From: Cytophagales bacterium
GTDB taxonomy: Bacteria; Bacteroidota; Bacteroidia; Cytophagales; Cyclobacteriaceae
Direction: 5' to 3'
Assembly: GCA_020403045.1 (NCBI GenBank)
Contig: JADBYK010000027.1
Coordinates: forward strand, 1-64,000
DNA: 64,000 nt
The notes under the pieces are model-generated. The model was not told the DNA's origin. It searched no databases and worked only from the letters and a program-made list of their open reading frames with translations. A program made the translations under genes and the position numbers. Positions 1-7,808 of this stretch are shown piece after piece (the stretch's first letter is position 1; each line of letters opens with the position of its first letter).

Positions 1-138
1 GTGATTTTCATTGTCAGGTCAGACGATAAATGTCTGACTCTGACCGAAAGCGTCACGAGGTTTAACCTTGACATCCGCCTCAGGCGGATCGTCAACCCCC
101 TGGGCAAACTATGCATTCCTAATGCATAGTTTGGGTTT
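1..138. repeat. Hairpin-rich intergenic element, copy E1 (left edge cut)
   Basis: Three inverted repeats lie in succession. Arms GTCAGAC/GTCTGAC are at 18-24/32-38, with an outer GTCAG/CTGAC pair at 13-17/40-44. Arms TCCGCCT/AGGCGGA lie near 74-88. Arms of 12 bp with a 3-nt loop lie at 106-117/121-132. Between the stems are the words GGTTTAACCTT, CGTCAACC, GGGCAAA and TTTGGGTT. These recur in the same order in the element at 2070-2219, where the stems have different sequences. The first 17 bases after position 1 (TGATTTTCATTGTCAGG) recur near 22734. No protein is encoded. The type of element (MITE-like repeat or structured RNA) is not known to me. Confidence 0.6.
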
Positions 139-276
139 AATGGACTTTCAGCAGGTGGGCAAATTGAAATGCCTATTGCCGATAGCCCTTGGGGTTCTTA
201 CTTTGGAATGTTTAGAGACAAATACGGTATTGAATGGATGGTGGACTATGACCCCATTTACAAAGGGCAACTCTAG
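130..276 (+). pseudogene. C-terminal remnant of a VOC/PhnB-like (glyoxalase superfamily) protein
   Basis: The frame ending in TAG at 274-276 encodes about 48 residues. It includes GGQIEMPIADSPWGSYFG and KYGIEWMVDYD, which match the C-terminal end of PhnB-like vicinal oxygen chelate proteins (usually about 140 aa, N-terminal part required for the fold). Upstream the frame meets a stop at 127-129 inside the 12-bp-arm hairpin of repeat element E1, and no start codon or N-terminal half is visible. I infer that the element, or a deletion associated with it, removed the front of the gene. The N-terminal half could lie left of the window. An overlapping frame over 68-295 has no family resemblance and is not a gene. 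Confidence 0.6.
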
Positions 277-332
277 CAAAATGAATTGCTGCTAAGAAAG
301 AGGCATTTCTATGGGCGGATCAATATCAAAAA

Positions 333-1241
333 TCAGGCCTTCAGCAAGCTCTTCAGCGCTTCGTTCAATTTTAAATACTTGAATTGAAATCCGGCCTTTT
401 GAATTTTCGCGGAGGAAACTTTACTCCCATTGAGCACCATGCCTGCCATCTCACCCAAAATCAGGTTCATCACAAAAGTTGGAATATTAGGAAGCCACAA
501 TGGCCGATTCAGAATTTGAGCAATGGCTTTTGTGAGTTCTGCATTCGTTACCCAATTCGTACCCACGCCATTGTATGCACCTTGTAGTGACTGATCTTCG
601 GCTGCTTTAATAAACATGGCGCACAGATCATCGATGTGAATCCAACTTAAAAACTGTTTGCCTGAGCCGAGTGGTGCACCTACTCCAAAACGTATTGGCT
701 TTGCCATCTCGGCCAATGCGCCCCCTTTTTCACTGAGCACAATACCTATTCTCAATTTTACGAGCCGAAGCCCAAGAGTTGCAATTGTATCGGTTTGTTC
801 TTCCCACTCTCTGGTAACGTCCGCTAAAAATCCACTTCCGGCTTTGCTCTCTTCTGTAAAAACTTCTTGATCAAACCCAAAACCGTAATAACCAATGGCA
901 GACGCGCCAACAAATGTTTTAACTGTATGAGAATGGTTTTTTAATGTATCGAAAAGGAGTTTGGTGGAGTGGGTACGGCTTTCCAGTATCTCTTTTTTTC
1001 GCTGCGCGGTCCAGCGTTGATCGGCTATGCCGGCTCCGGCTAAATGAATGATGGTATCTACCCCCTCGAAGGCTTGAAGATCAATGGATTTGTTCTCTAC
1101 GTCCCACACAAACGAGGGAATACTTCCGGTTTTTTTACTTCTGCCGAGGTGTGAGACATGGTGACCTTTTTCTAACAACATCTCTGTGAGGCGGCTACCC
1201 ACGAGCCCCGATGCTCCTGTTACCAAAATTTTCTGGATCAT
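333..1241 (-). CDS. TIGR01777 family NAD(P)-dependent epimerase/dehydratase-like protein
   Basis: An extended short-chain dehydrogenase of 302 aa, the usual length for the TIGR01777 (YfcH/SulA-like) family. The Rossmann nucleotide motif G9-x2-G12-x2-G15 (VTGASGLVGSRL) is at the N-terminus. Family-typical segments follow (IIHLAGAGIADQRW around residue 65; SAIGYYG around 115; LSWIHIDDL around 205), and the C-terminal about 50 residues fit DUF1731. The substrate is unknown for the whole family; it is a cytosolic oxidoreductase-like protein. It is a single minus-strand gene divergent from the exported protein at 1375. The 133-bp spacer contains short imperfect repeats (TTTGCG and GCGTCTTTGCGTG) of the kind common between genes in this group. 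Confidence 0.85.
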   Translation of the reverse strand: MIQKILVTGASGLVGSRLTEMLLEKGHHVSHLGRSKKTGSIPSFVWDVENKSIDLQAFEGVDTIIHLAGAGIADQRWTAQRKKEILESRTHSTKLLFDTLKNHSHTVKTFVGASAIGYYGFGFDQEVFTEESKAGSGFLADVTREWEEQTDTIATLGLRLVKLRIGIVLSEKGGALAEMAKPIRFGVGAPLGSGKQFLSWIHIDDLCAMFIKAAEDQSLQGAYNGVGTNWVTNAELTKAIAQILNRPLWLPNIPTFVMNLILGEMAGMVLNGSKVSSAKIQKAGFQFKYLKLNEALKSLLKA

Positions 1242-1374
1242 TATTTGTAATTTTGAGACGAAGATTTTTTAGTTCACTCAAAGTCGCCAAGCCTCCAAAG
1301 GAAAGGACAATTAAAATATTTTGCGACTTAGCGTCTTTGCGTGCAACTTCATTTGACAAAGTAACACAACCCTT

Positions 1375-2070
1375 ATGATAAAGTTTCGATTTTTTATCGC
1401 CCTGGTTCTTCTCACAGGCACTTCCCTTGCACAAACAGTAAAAGTAAAAACACAGCAACAGCGGGTGAAAGGTGAGAATGTAGATGGATTTGCCGTTGAC
1501 CTGGACGGCAAGCGGGCAGATGTGGCGGCCTCTCTCGCCAAGTATCTGAAGGAGATTGGCAAAGCAAAATTTTTGTCTTCCGATCCACTGGTCATTACAG
1601 ACCCTGTTTTTAATGGAACCGTTTATCCGAAAGGTGCTATTTATGCATTTACCAACGAGAGCGGCAATGTGGTAACGGCTTGGTTGGGTATCAAACCTAC
1701 CGAGTGGGAAACAAAAGAAGCGAACTTTATTAATAAGCAATTGGAACGCATGGCGAACGAATTTGGCGTTCGGTTTTATCGTGAGAAGATGCAAGCACAG
1801 ATTGATGAGACTGATCAAGCCGGCTTAGCGGTTGAAAAGCAGGCCTTGCGCTTTATGAATCAGGGAAAGGATTTAGCTACAAAACTAACCAACAATGGGC
1901 TTGAGAAAATCAAGTTAGAGAAGGCATTGGAGACGAATAAATTTGAAAGCGAAGTGTTGAAAGTCAAAATCGACAACAACAAGAAGGCACAAGATTCGAT
2001 TGCCAATGTGGCGGTGCAGATCAACAAAGTGAAGCAAACGCAATTAGAAAAACTGCGAAAGATCAATTGA
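1375..2070 (+). CDS. Exported coiled-coil protein of unknown function
   Basis: A 231-aa protein with a clear signal peptide (MIKFRFFIALVLLTGTSLAQ, cleavage expected after SLA-Q). The next about 100 residues form a small domain (KRADVAASLAKYLKEIGKAKF... AYFTNESGNV-like strand pattern) that I do not recognise. From about residue 125 to the end the sequence is strongly charged and heptad-like (Lys, Glu, Leu, Ile, Asn rich), consistent with a long coiled coil ending in the basic tail KLRKIN. It is probably periplasmic. The stop codon is the first base group of repeat element E2, so the 3' untranslated region is that element. No catalytic motif is seen. Confidence 0.75.
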   Translation: MIKFRFFIALVLLTGTSLAQTVKVKTQQQRVKGENVDGFAVDLDGKRADVAASLAKYLKEIGKAKFLSSDPLVITDPVFNGTVYPKGAIYAFTNESGNVVTAWLGIKPTEWETKEANFINKQLERMANEFGVRFYREKMQAQIDETDQAGLAVEKQALRFMNQGKDLATKLTNNGLEKIKLEKALETNKFESEVLKVKIDNNKKAQDSIANVAVQINKVKQTQLEKLRKIN

Positions 2071-2219
2071 ACCCAGATTTTGCAGTTGGCTGCAAAATCT
2101 GCCCGGAGGGCTGAAGAATACTGACGATACCGTCAGTATTTTCAGGGTTAACCTTCACCAAAATACCATGCATTTTGCGTCAACCTCAGGCAAATTTTGC
2201 TACTTGCAAAATTTGGGTT
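2070..2219. repeat. Hairpin-rich intergenic element, copy E2, with terminal inverted repeats
   Basis: A 150-bp element filling the gap between two convergent genes. Its ends are inverted repeats of 15 bp with one mismatch (AACCCAGATTTTGCA at the left, TGCAAAATTTGGGTT at the right). Internal stems are TTTTGCAG/CTGCAAAA (about 2079-2097), ACTGACG/CGTCAGT (about 2120-2137), AAAAT/ATTTT (about 2160-2176) and AAATTTTGC/GCAAAATTT (about 2192-2213). The linker words GGTTAACCTT, CGTCAACC, GGCAAA and TTTGGGTT are shared with copy E1. It carries no open frame of interest and could also serve as a two-way transcription terminator. Confidence 0.65.
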
Positions 2220-2226
2220 GAAAAAC

Positions 2227-3159
2227 TTACTTATTAGCCGGACTTAGTTCGATGCTATTTTTCGAAGACAGAGAGTAATGTGAAAAGTGTAGCTCTGCCT
2301 CAAGGGCAAAATGATCGGAAAGATCGGCATGGGTAGTATCCCAATTTTTTCGAATGGCTTTGATTTCTCTTGACGTATAAATAAATTGGTTGGATGGGTC
2401 GCGAACCAGGATATAGTCGATTAAATCCTGATTCTGTCCGGCTTCTACGTGCAGGTCATTCTGTAATCGATCATACGAAAACTGAAGCGCCCCAACCAGT
2501 TCTCCATCTGTTGCACGCAACGTTTGCAACATAAAGTTGTATTCTTCTTCTTTTTTACGATTGATATTAAAGTCACCACAAACAATCTGAGGCACGCCTT
2601 CTGTATGAAATGGTTTTAACAGTCGATTATAAAACTCAACACATTGACTTTGCCGTATCCAGGGATGCCCGGAATTCTGAAGGTGGGTACCTGCGATTTG
2701 AATAACCGAACCGTTTACATCTACCTCAGCAATAAGAGCTCCCTTTCTGGAGAAGGCATCAATCCCTGATCTGTTTTTAAAAATAATGGAGTGAGAGGAA
2801 ACGATGGGATGTTTGCTAAATATCCAGAGCCCACTATTTGTTTTGTAAGAGATCAGTTTTTGGTTAGCCGGACCTGATTGGTAGGGATATTTTTCGTGCA
2901 GGTGCCGGAAGATTTTTTTTCGTGCTTTGCGTTGAAATGCTTCCTGAAAAACGATCACATCATAGTCGCTGTCTTTCAAAATATTGCCAATGGCCTCGGC
3001 TCGCTCGCTTTTACCTTTTACTCTCACAACTCCCGGCAGCATGTAAATATTCCAGGAGAGAATTTTAATTTTTTCTGGTGGTGGCGGTGACAGCATCGGC
3101 TGGCTGAAGCCAACCTCGAAGGTGAGTAAACTGATGATAAGGATCAGTTGTTTCTTCAT
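2227..3159 (-). CDS. Exported endonuclease/exonuclease/phosphatase (EEP) family hydrolase, sphingomyelinase-like
   Basis: A 310-aa protein with an N-terminal signal peptide (MKKQLILIISLLTFEVGFSQ). It carries the ordered EEP/DNase-I-like motifs: LSWNIYMLP (metal-site Asn, about residue 37), VFQEAF (catalytic Glu, about 71), GTHLQNSGHPW (about 157), CGDFNIN (Asp/Asn pair, about 193) and SDHFALEAEL (catalytic Asp-His, about 282). Such enzymes hydrolyse phosphodiester bonds with Mg2+. The exported location and the overall layout resemble bacterial neutral sphingomyelinases/phospholipases C more than nucleases, but the substrate cannot be fixed from the sequence. It is monocistronic, next to a PAP2 lipid phosphatase on the same strand, which fits a lipid role. 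Confidence 0.85.
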   Translation of the reverse strand: MKKQLILIISLLTFEVGFSQPMLSPPPPEKIKILSWNIYMLPGVVRVKGKSERAEAIGNILKDSDYDVIVFQEAFQRKARKKIFRHLHEKYPYQSGPANQKLISYKTNSGLWIFSKHPIVSSHSIIFKNRSGIDAFSRKGALIAEVDVNGSVIQIAGTHLQNSGHPWIRQSQCVEFYNRLLKPFHTEGVPQIVCGDFNINRKKEEEYNFMLQTLRATDGELVGALQFSYDRLQNDLHVEAGQNQDLIDYILVRDPSNQFIYTSREIKAIRKNWDTTHADLSDHFALEAELHFSHYSLSSKNSIELSPANK

Positions 3160-3234
3160 TGGTACACCAAAGGTCTTTAAACAATATTACCTTATCGTAA
3201 ACGCACCATTACGAATGCGTCAATTAAAGACTGG

Positions 3235-3897
3235 TTACTCGGCCAGCCTTAGTCGAAGATTGATATCAAGGCGGTTGTTCATCCAAGATGGAAATTGGGA
3301 GTTCTCAAAGTAGCGCCATAGTAGATAAGTGGTCACCACTCCAATGACAGCACCGGCAGCCACATCAACCAAGAAATGTTGGAGCAAGTAGACCCGAGAA
3401 TAACCAACAATCAAAGCGATCAGCAGGAGCCCAATCGTTGCTACAGTATTTCTAACAAAGAGCGACAGCAAAAAGGCAAAGCAAAAAATGGTGGCGGTGT
3501 GACCGGATGGAAATGAAGATTGGGTATGTACCACCACGCCCGGAACAAAATGAAGCAGACTATTGTCGATGAGTTCTTTTGGTCTTTTTAAATGACCGAA
3601 AAGACCGTGTTTTAAAACTGCGCATAAAACCCCATGACCAACCAAAACGGATGCCGTTAAGATGGCATAGCGGAATCTCACAAATAACATGACAACCAAA
3701 AGTGGGACGAACAAGAGGCCAGCTCCCAATGTAGTTACTAAAACCATAAACTGATCTAGCCAAACGAAATGATGTTGGTTAATCCAAAGTACACCTTGTT
3801 GTTTGGGAATGACTAAAGCGATTATTATCAACAAAAAGGCCAAAACAAAAAACAAGCGACAGGTAAATTTTGAACACGATTGCTTTGAATAGGCCAT
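3235..3897 (-). CDS. PAP2 superfamily lipid phosphatase
   Basis: A 220-aa polytopic membrane protein (about six hydrophobic segments; N-terminal stretch 14-30). The type 2 phosphatidic acid phosphatase signature is present: KRP at 104-106, PSGHT at 130-134, and SR-x5-H-x3-D at 167-178 (SRVYLLQHFLVD). The first motif is a little atypical, as the Lys-Arg-Pro spacing is shorter or longer than KX6RP depending on which lysine is used. Likely substrates are undecaprenyl pyrophosphate, phosphatidylglycerophosphate or lipid A phosphate at the outer face of the inner membrane. It is divergent from the glycosyltransferase at 4075, and an exact TAnnTTTG promoter box (TATTTTTG, minus strand, 3915-3922) lies just upstream. 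Confidence 0.88.
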   Translation of the reverse strand: MAYSKQSCSKFTCRLFFVLAFLLIIIALVIPKQQGVLWINQHHFVWLDQFMVLVTTLGAGLLFVPLLVVMLFVRFRYAILTASVLVGHGVLCAVLKHGLFGHLKRPKELIDNSLLHFVPGVVVHTQSSFPSGHTATIFCFAFLLSLFVRNTVATIGLLLIALIVGYSRVYLLQHFLVDVAAGAVIGVVTTYLLWRYFENSQFPSWMNNRLDINLRLRLAE

Positions 3898-3914
3898 ACC
3901 GCAATTTTACGACA

Positions 3915-3922
3915 CAAAAATA
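3915..3922 (-). promoter_or_regulatory. Candidate -7 box (TATTTTTG) for the PAP2 gene
   Basis: On the minus strand the octamer TATTTTTG matches the Bacteroidota -7 consensus TAnnTTTG exactly and ends 17 nt before the ATG. No good -33 TTTG is seen, so this is only a candidate. Confidence 0.3.
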
Positions 3923-4074
3923 ACCTCTAACTTATGTGTAATTTATATAAAGGTTGTCCAATTGTTAACTAAAAATTCAAAATCGATGATTTTGTCAGTT
4001 TTGCGTAACATTTTGATAACATTCTATTAACATTATATTCCTATTTCTTTATTTAGTTTGGCGAAAATACAATT

Positions 4075-4791
4075 TTGTTGCTATCCATTGTCATTCCTGC
4101 CTTCAACGAAGCAAGCACTATTCATCTTATCCTAACAAAGATTAAGCATACTCAATTGATTGGAGGATTGGGCAAGGAGATTCTGATAGTAGATGATTGT
4201 TCAATCGATCAAACCCAGCAGGCCGTTGCAAGGTACCAGCAAGAGAATACCGATTTGACTATTCGCTATTTTAGAAATGAAGTAAATAGGGGTAAAGGTT
4301 TTTCATTAGCGCGTGGAATCCGTGAGGCAGTAGGGGATTTTGTGATTGTGCAAGATGCTGATTTGGAGTATGACCCGGAAGAGTATAACACGTTGTTGAA
4401 ACCGATGCTCTACAATAATGCCGATGTGGTGTATGGCTCGCGGTTTATGGGAGGCAATCCGCATCGGATTTTGTTCTTTTGGCATTCGATAGGAAATCTC
4501 TTTCTAACCTTTCTTTCGAACGTAGCCACCAATCTCAACCTGACCGACATGGAAACGGGGTATAAATTGTTCAAAAGAGAAATCATTCAGCAGATCTCAT
4601 TGAAGGAAAATAGATTTGGGTTCGAACCGGAAGTAACGGCCAAGGTTGCAAGAATAAAAGGTATCCGAATTTATGAAGTGGGCATTTCCTACTATGGACG
4701 AACCTATGAAGAAGGAAAAAAGATAAACTGGAAAGACGGCCTTCGCGCCATTTATTGCATTATCAAATACAACTATTTTTCTAAAAACTGA
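4075..4791 (+). CDS. Family 2 glycosyltransferase (dolichyl/polyprenyl-phosphate sugar synthase-like)
   Basis: A GT-A fold enzyme of 238 aa with no membrane anchor. It begins with the classic IVIPAFNEASTI and LIVDDCSIDQT segments. The DXD metal/nucleotide-sugar motif is QDADLEYD (residues 93-100), and the acceptor region includes METGYKLFKRE. Length and pattern match DPM1-like enzymes that load a sugar from a nucleotide donor onto a polyprenyl phosphate. The start is TTG at 4075, the first codon before the conserved LLSIVIPAFNE. The stop at 4791 is only two bases from the next gene, so the two are co-transcribed. The product probably supplies the lipid-linked sugar used by that GT39-type partner. 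Confidence 0.88.
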   Translation: MLLSIVIPAFNEASTIHLILTKIKHTQLIGGLGKEILIVDDCSIDQTQQAVARYQQENTDLTIRYFRNEVNRGKGFSLARGIREAVGDFVIVQDADLEYDPEEYNTLLKPMLYNNADVVYGSRFMGGNPHRILFFWHSIGNLFLTFLSNVATNLNLTDMETGYKLFKREIIQQISLKENRFGFEPEVTAKVARIKGIRIYEVGISYYGRTYEEGKKINWKDGLRAIYCIIKYNYFSKN

Positions 4792-4793
4792 TT

Positions 4794-6464
4794 TTGAAAA
4801 CAAAGTACTATTTTCTCTTTATACCAATTGGCATTGTCTATCTCATTGGCATGTTCAACGATGTCATGGAAGTGGATGCCTCGCAATACGCTGCGATGAG
4901 CCGTGAGATGTTGGAGAGTGGAAACTACTTACAACTCTACGACCGTGGACAAAACTACCTGGATAAGCCACCACTTTTGTTTTGGGTGTCTGCGCTGTCG
5001 TACAAAATTTTTGGTGTCAACAACTTCACCTACAAGCTGCCTTCCGTTCTTTTTTCGTTGTTGGGAATTTTTGCTACTGCTCGATTGGGTCGAAGGCTTT
5101 ACGGTGACAAAGCCGGATTTTATGCTGCATTGATTCTTTCTTCGTGCCTGGCTTGGTTTATGATGAACCAAGACATTCGCACGGACACCATTCTGGCAGC
5201 ATGTACCATTTTTGCCATTTGGCAATTGTTCATTTACATGGATGAGCAAAAGTTCATTCGTCTACTATTCGGATCAATAGGAGTGGCCGGGGCGATGCTT
5301 ACTAAAGGACCAATTGGGTTGATGGTGCCGGCTTTGTCGATTGGTTTCTATTTACTTGTGAAGCGCGATTGGAAAAATCTCTTCAACTGGAAATGGCTGT
5401 TGGTGCCGGTGATCGTTACAATTTGTATCAGCCCGTTTTTGTATGGACTCTATCAGCAATATGATTTGCAACCCGGTAAACTTATTCAAGGCGAGCCGAT
5501 TCAATCAGGTGTCAAGTTTTATTTATGGACACAAAGCTTCGGGCGAATCACGGGAGAGAGTGTTTGGAAGGATGATACTACGCAACTCTTCTTTACGCAC
5601 ACTTTTTTGTGGGCGTTTTTACCGTGGTGTGTGTTATTTGTGGTGGCGTTTTGGCGCGATACCGCTACATTGATAAGGGCTCGCCTTCATCTGGCGAATG
5701 GGTATACCGCACTTACCTGGGGTGGATTCGTTTTTCCGTTCATAGCGTTTTCACTATCGCACTACAAATTGCCACATTATATTTTTGTGATTTTCCCGTT
5801 GGCTGCCATTGCCTCAGCCAATTTTCTGAATTGGCTAATTGAAAATGGAACCGTTAGTTGGCAAAATAGGTGGAAGTGGATACAGTTTTTTGTTGCCACA
5901 CTTGTTGTGATACTTGGAATATTGCTATGTACCTGGGCTTTCCCAATGTTAAATTTGTTTGCATGGATTGTAACACTGATTGGTATTGGCGCCAGCCTCT
6001 ATTTCGTGTGGAAGGGAATATCAGCTTTTGAAAAAATTGTTCTGCCTTCTACCATTGCGATTGTAGTCCTTAATTTTCTATTGAATTCACACTTTTATCC
6101 AACCCTTTTTCATTTTACCACCTCCAATCAGGCAGCCAAATTGGTGAAAGCGCAAGGCGGTGAGAAGAATTTCAGAACATTGAATCAGGTGTTGCATGGG
6201 CTAGATGTGTACGCGCAGCGCACTGTACCCAATTATAGCACTGTGGATGAGCTTCTACAAAGTAGCAACGACAAAACATTGTGGGTTTATACCAATGCGC
6301 AAGGGCATCAGGAAATTCTGGCAAGGGGCTTAAAAATATTAGAGGACAAAAAGATGGAGCATTTTCACATCTCGACCCTGTCTATGCTTTTCCTTAACCC
6401 GGAAACGAGAAGTAAAGAAATAGAACACAAGTACTTACTGAAGATTGACACTTCTATGTTATGA
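4794..6464 (+). CDS. GT39/PMT-like membrane glycosyltransferase (ArnT-like)
   Basis: A 556-aa integral membrane protein with about 11-12 hydrophobic segments. The first periplasmic loop carries the acidic pattern typical of the PMT_2/ArnT family (NDVMEVDASQYAAMSREM, near residues 22-40), followed by LDKPPLLFWV and MLTKGPIGLMVP, both hallmarks of the family. These enzymes move a sugar from a polyprenyl-phosphate donor to lipid A, protein or another acceptor on the periplasmic side. The start is TTG at 4794, directly after the GT2 stop, giving MKTKYYFLFIPIG. The C-terminal soluble part (about 100 aa) is unassigned. The 3' end overlaps the convergent SMR gene by six bases. Confidence 0.85.
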   Translation: MKTKYYFLFIPIGIVYLIGMFNDVMEVDASQYAAMSREMLESGNYLQLYDRGQNYLDKPPLLFWVSALSYKIFGVNNFTYKLPSVLFSLLGIFATARLGRRLYGDKAGFYAALILSSCLAWFMMNQDIRTDTILAACTIFAIWQLFIYMDEQKFIRLLFGSIGVAGAMLTKGPIGLMVPALSIGFYLLVKRDWKNLFNWKWLLVPVIVTICISPFLYGLYQQYDLQPGKLIQGEPIQSGVKFYLWTQSFGRITGESVWKDDTTQLFFTHTFLWAFLPWCVLFVVAFWRDTATLIRARLHLANGYTALTWGGFVFPFIAFSLSHYKLPHYIFVIFPLAAIASANFLNWLIENGTVSWQNRWKWIQFFVATLVVILGILLCTWAFPMLNLFAWIVTLIGIGASLYFVWKGISAFEKIVLPSTIAIVVLNFLLNSHFYPTLFHFTTSNQAAKLVKAQGGEKNFRTLNQVLHGLDVYAQRTVPNYSTVDELLQSSNDKTLWVYTNAQGHQEILARGLKILEDKKMEHFHISTLSMLFLNPETRSKEIEHKYLLKIDTSML

Positions 6465-6824
6465 TTTTTTTAGCCCGATAATGGCAATGAGAATTAGTCC
6501 AAGGTAGATGTAGTCCATGGGCTTAATGGCTTCTTTAAAAAGGAAGACTTCAATCACTTTCACACCAGCCAATGTTACACCCATCCAAATGGCAAAAGCA
6601 GTAGAAGCTGGAATCTGTTTCATGGCCAATGAGAAGAAATAGATATTGGCCAATCCAAAACCAATGTAGCCCATCAATGGCAAAAGCACTATTAAGTTAT
6701 CAGTTGGATGTTGTGTGATTGCTTGAAGTGAAATCTTCTTGATTTCTGCAAAACTCAATTTTTTCAAACTGAATATCCAACCGATTTCAAACAATGATGC
6801 AATAAAAAGATAAAACCACTGCAT
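6459..6824 (-). CDS. Small multidrug resistance (SMR/EmrE-type) transporter
   Basis: A 121-aa protein with four predicted transmembrane helices. It begins MQWFYLFIASLFEIGWIFSLKK, in which the Glu of LFEIGW corresponds to the essential membrane Glu14 of EmrE. Later segments (SLAMKQIPASTAFAIWMG and a GLILI-containing last helix) match the SMR pattern, although the first loop is longer than in EmrE. SMR proteins exchange protons for cationic drugs, guanidinium or polar lipids-linked compounds. Its ATG at 6824 shares its A with the TGA of the preceding hydroxylase gene (TGATG), so translation is probably coupled. Confidence 0.85.
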   Translation of the reverse strand: MQWFYLFIASLFEIGWIFSLKKLSFAEIKKISLQAITQHPTDNLIVLLPLMGYIGFGLANIYFFSLAMKQIPASTAFAIWMGVTLAGVKVIEVFLFKEAIKPMDYIYLGLILIAIIGLKKS

Positions 6825-7711
6825 CAGACTACGCTTTCTTCTTTGGCAGACTCGCGTGCTTTCTGAGAAAATGGTTCAGCAAAAAACTTCATCATACTAA
6901 AACGCAAATTCAGATACAAATCCCAACCCCTCTTCTTTTTCAGTTTATCCTCATCAAACCGCTTTACCGAAAAAGCATGTTGTAAAAAATAGTCTTTTGG
7001 GTATTTGTAGGGAAGCCCAAACTCAATTGGCTTTTTGTTGGGAAGATAGGCGGTGCCAAACATCCAATCCCAAAACGCAAACTTAGTAGCATAGTTGGCG
7101 AAATAGGTTTCTTTGGTTTCGGCATGGTGCCATTGGTGCATCTCCGGGCCGTTGATAAAATATTGCCACTTTCCTGAACGCACATCAATATTACTGTGAA
7201 TGTACATGCCCCACACTGCATCGATACATGCTTTGATAGGAATTACGATCGGATTGGCACCTAGTAAAAGAATAGGTGCAAATTCTATCGTCTGGTTGAT
7301 AATGATTTCTACCGCATGCGAGCGTGATCCTGCAATCCAATCCACTTCGCGTACCGAATGATGTGCCTCGTGCGTACGCCAGAGAACTTTGGAATTGTGT
7401 TGCCACCTGTGAAACCAATAAATGTACAAGTCATGGGTAATCAAGAAAAATAGAACCTGCACCCAAACCGGCCAATGTGAAACTAATTGCAACGAAGACA
7501 GCGCAAACCGATGGTCAATTGGCTGAATGATAAAATCAAAAATCAAGATTTTTAAAAGGAAACTCTGGATGAGTGTGTACCAAACCAGATCCACCCAAAA
7601 ACCTTCTCGGAAGAAAGGCAATCCTTTTCGATAGGGATATTTTCGCTCCAACCAGATTAGAATGGCGGCCGATGAAATTAGGATCAGAAAAGTAATGGTT
7701 TCGACTTTCAT
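6824..7711 (-). CDS. Fatty acid hydroxylase / sterol desaturase superfamily protein
   Basis: A 295-aa membrane protein with N-terminal helices and the histidine clusters of the di-iron superfamily: HDLYIYWFHRWQH (about residues 94-106), THEAHH (about 113-118) and EMHQWHH (about 190-196). The His boxes are complete, so an active O2-dependent hydroxylase or desaturase of a lipid is likely; the actual lipid is unknown. It shares a TGATG junction with the SMR transporter gene downstream. The 97-bp gap upstream holds an inverted-repeat rich stretch (AGGCTTCATGCTTCAGG with GTAGCCTGTAGCC) but no gene. Confidence 0.85.
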   Translation of the reverse strand: MKVETITFLILISSAAILIWLERKYPYRKGLPFFREGFWVDLVWYTLIQSFLLKILIFDFIIQPIDHRFALSSLQLVSHWPVWVQVLFFLITHDLYIYWFHRWQHNSKVLWRTHEAHHSVREVDWIAGSRSHAVEIIINQTIEFAPILLLGANPIVIPIKACIDAVWGMYIHSNIDVRSGKWQYFINGPEMHQWHHAETKETYFANYATKFAFWDWMFGTAYLPNKKPIEFGLPYKYPKDYFLQHAFSVKRFDEDKLKKKRGWDLYLNLRFSMMKFFAEPFSQKARESAKEESVV

Positions 7712-7808
7712 TTAAATAATTGGACTAAACTATAGAATTAGATTAATGGCTGCAGGCTTCATGCTTCAGGCCACAAGCGTGTAGCCTGTAGCCTACATAA
7801 AGCATCCT

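Noticed and set aside
68-295. 75-aa frame overlapping element E1
   Set aside because: It runs across the hairpin element and the VOC remnant in a wrong frame and resembles no protein.
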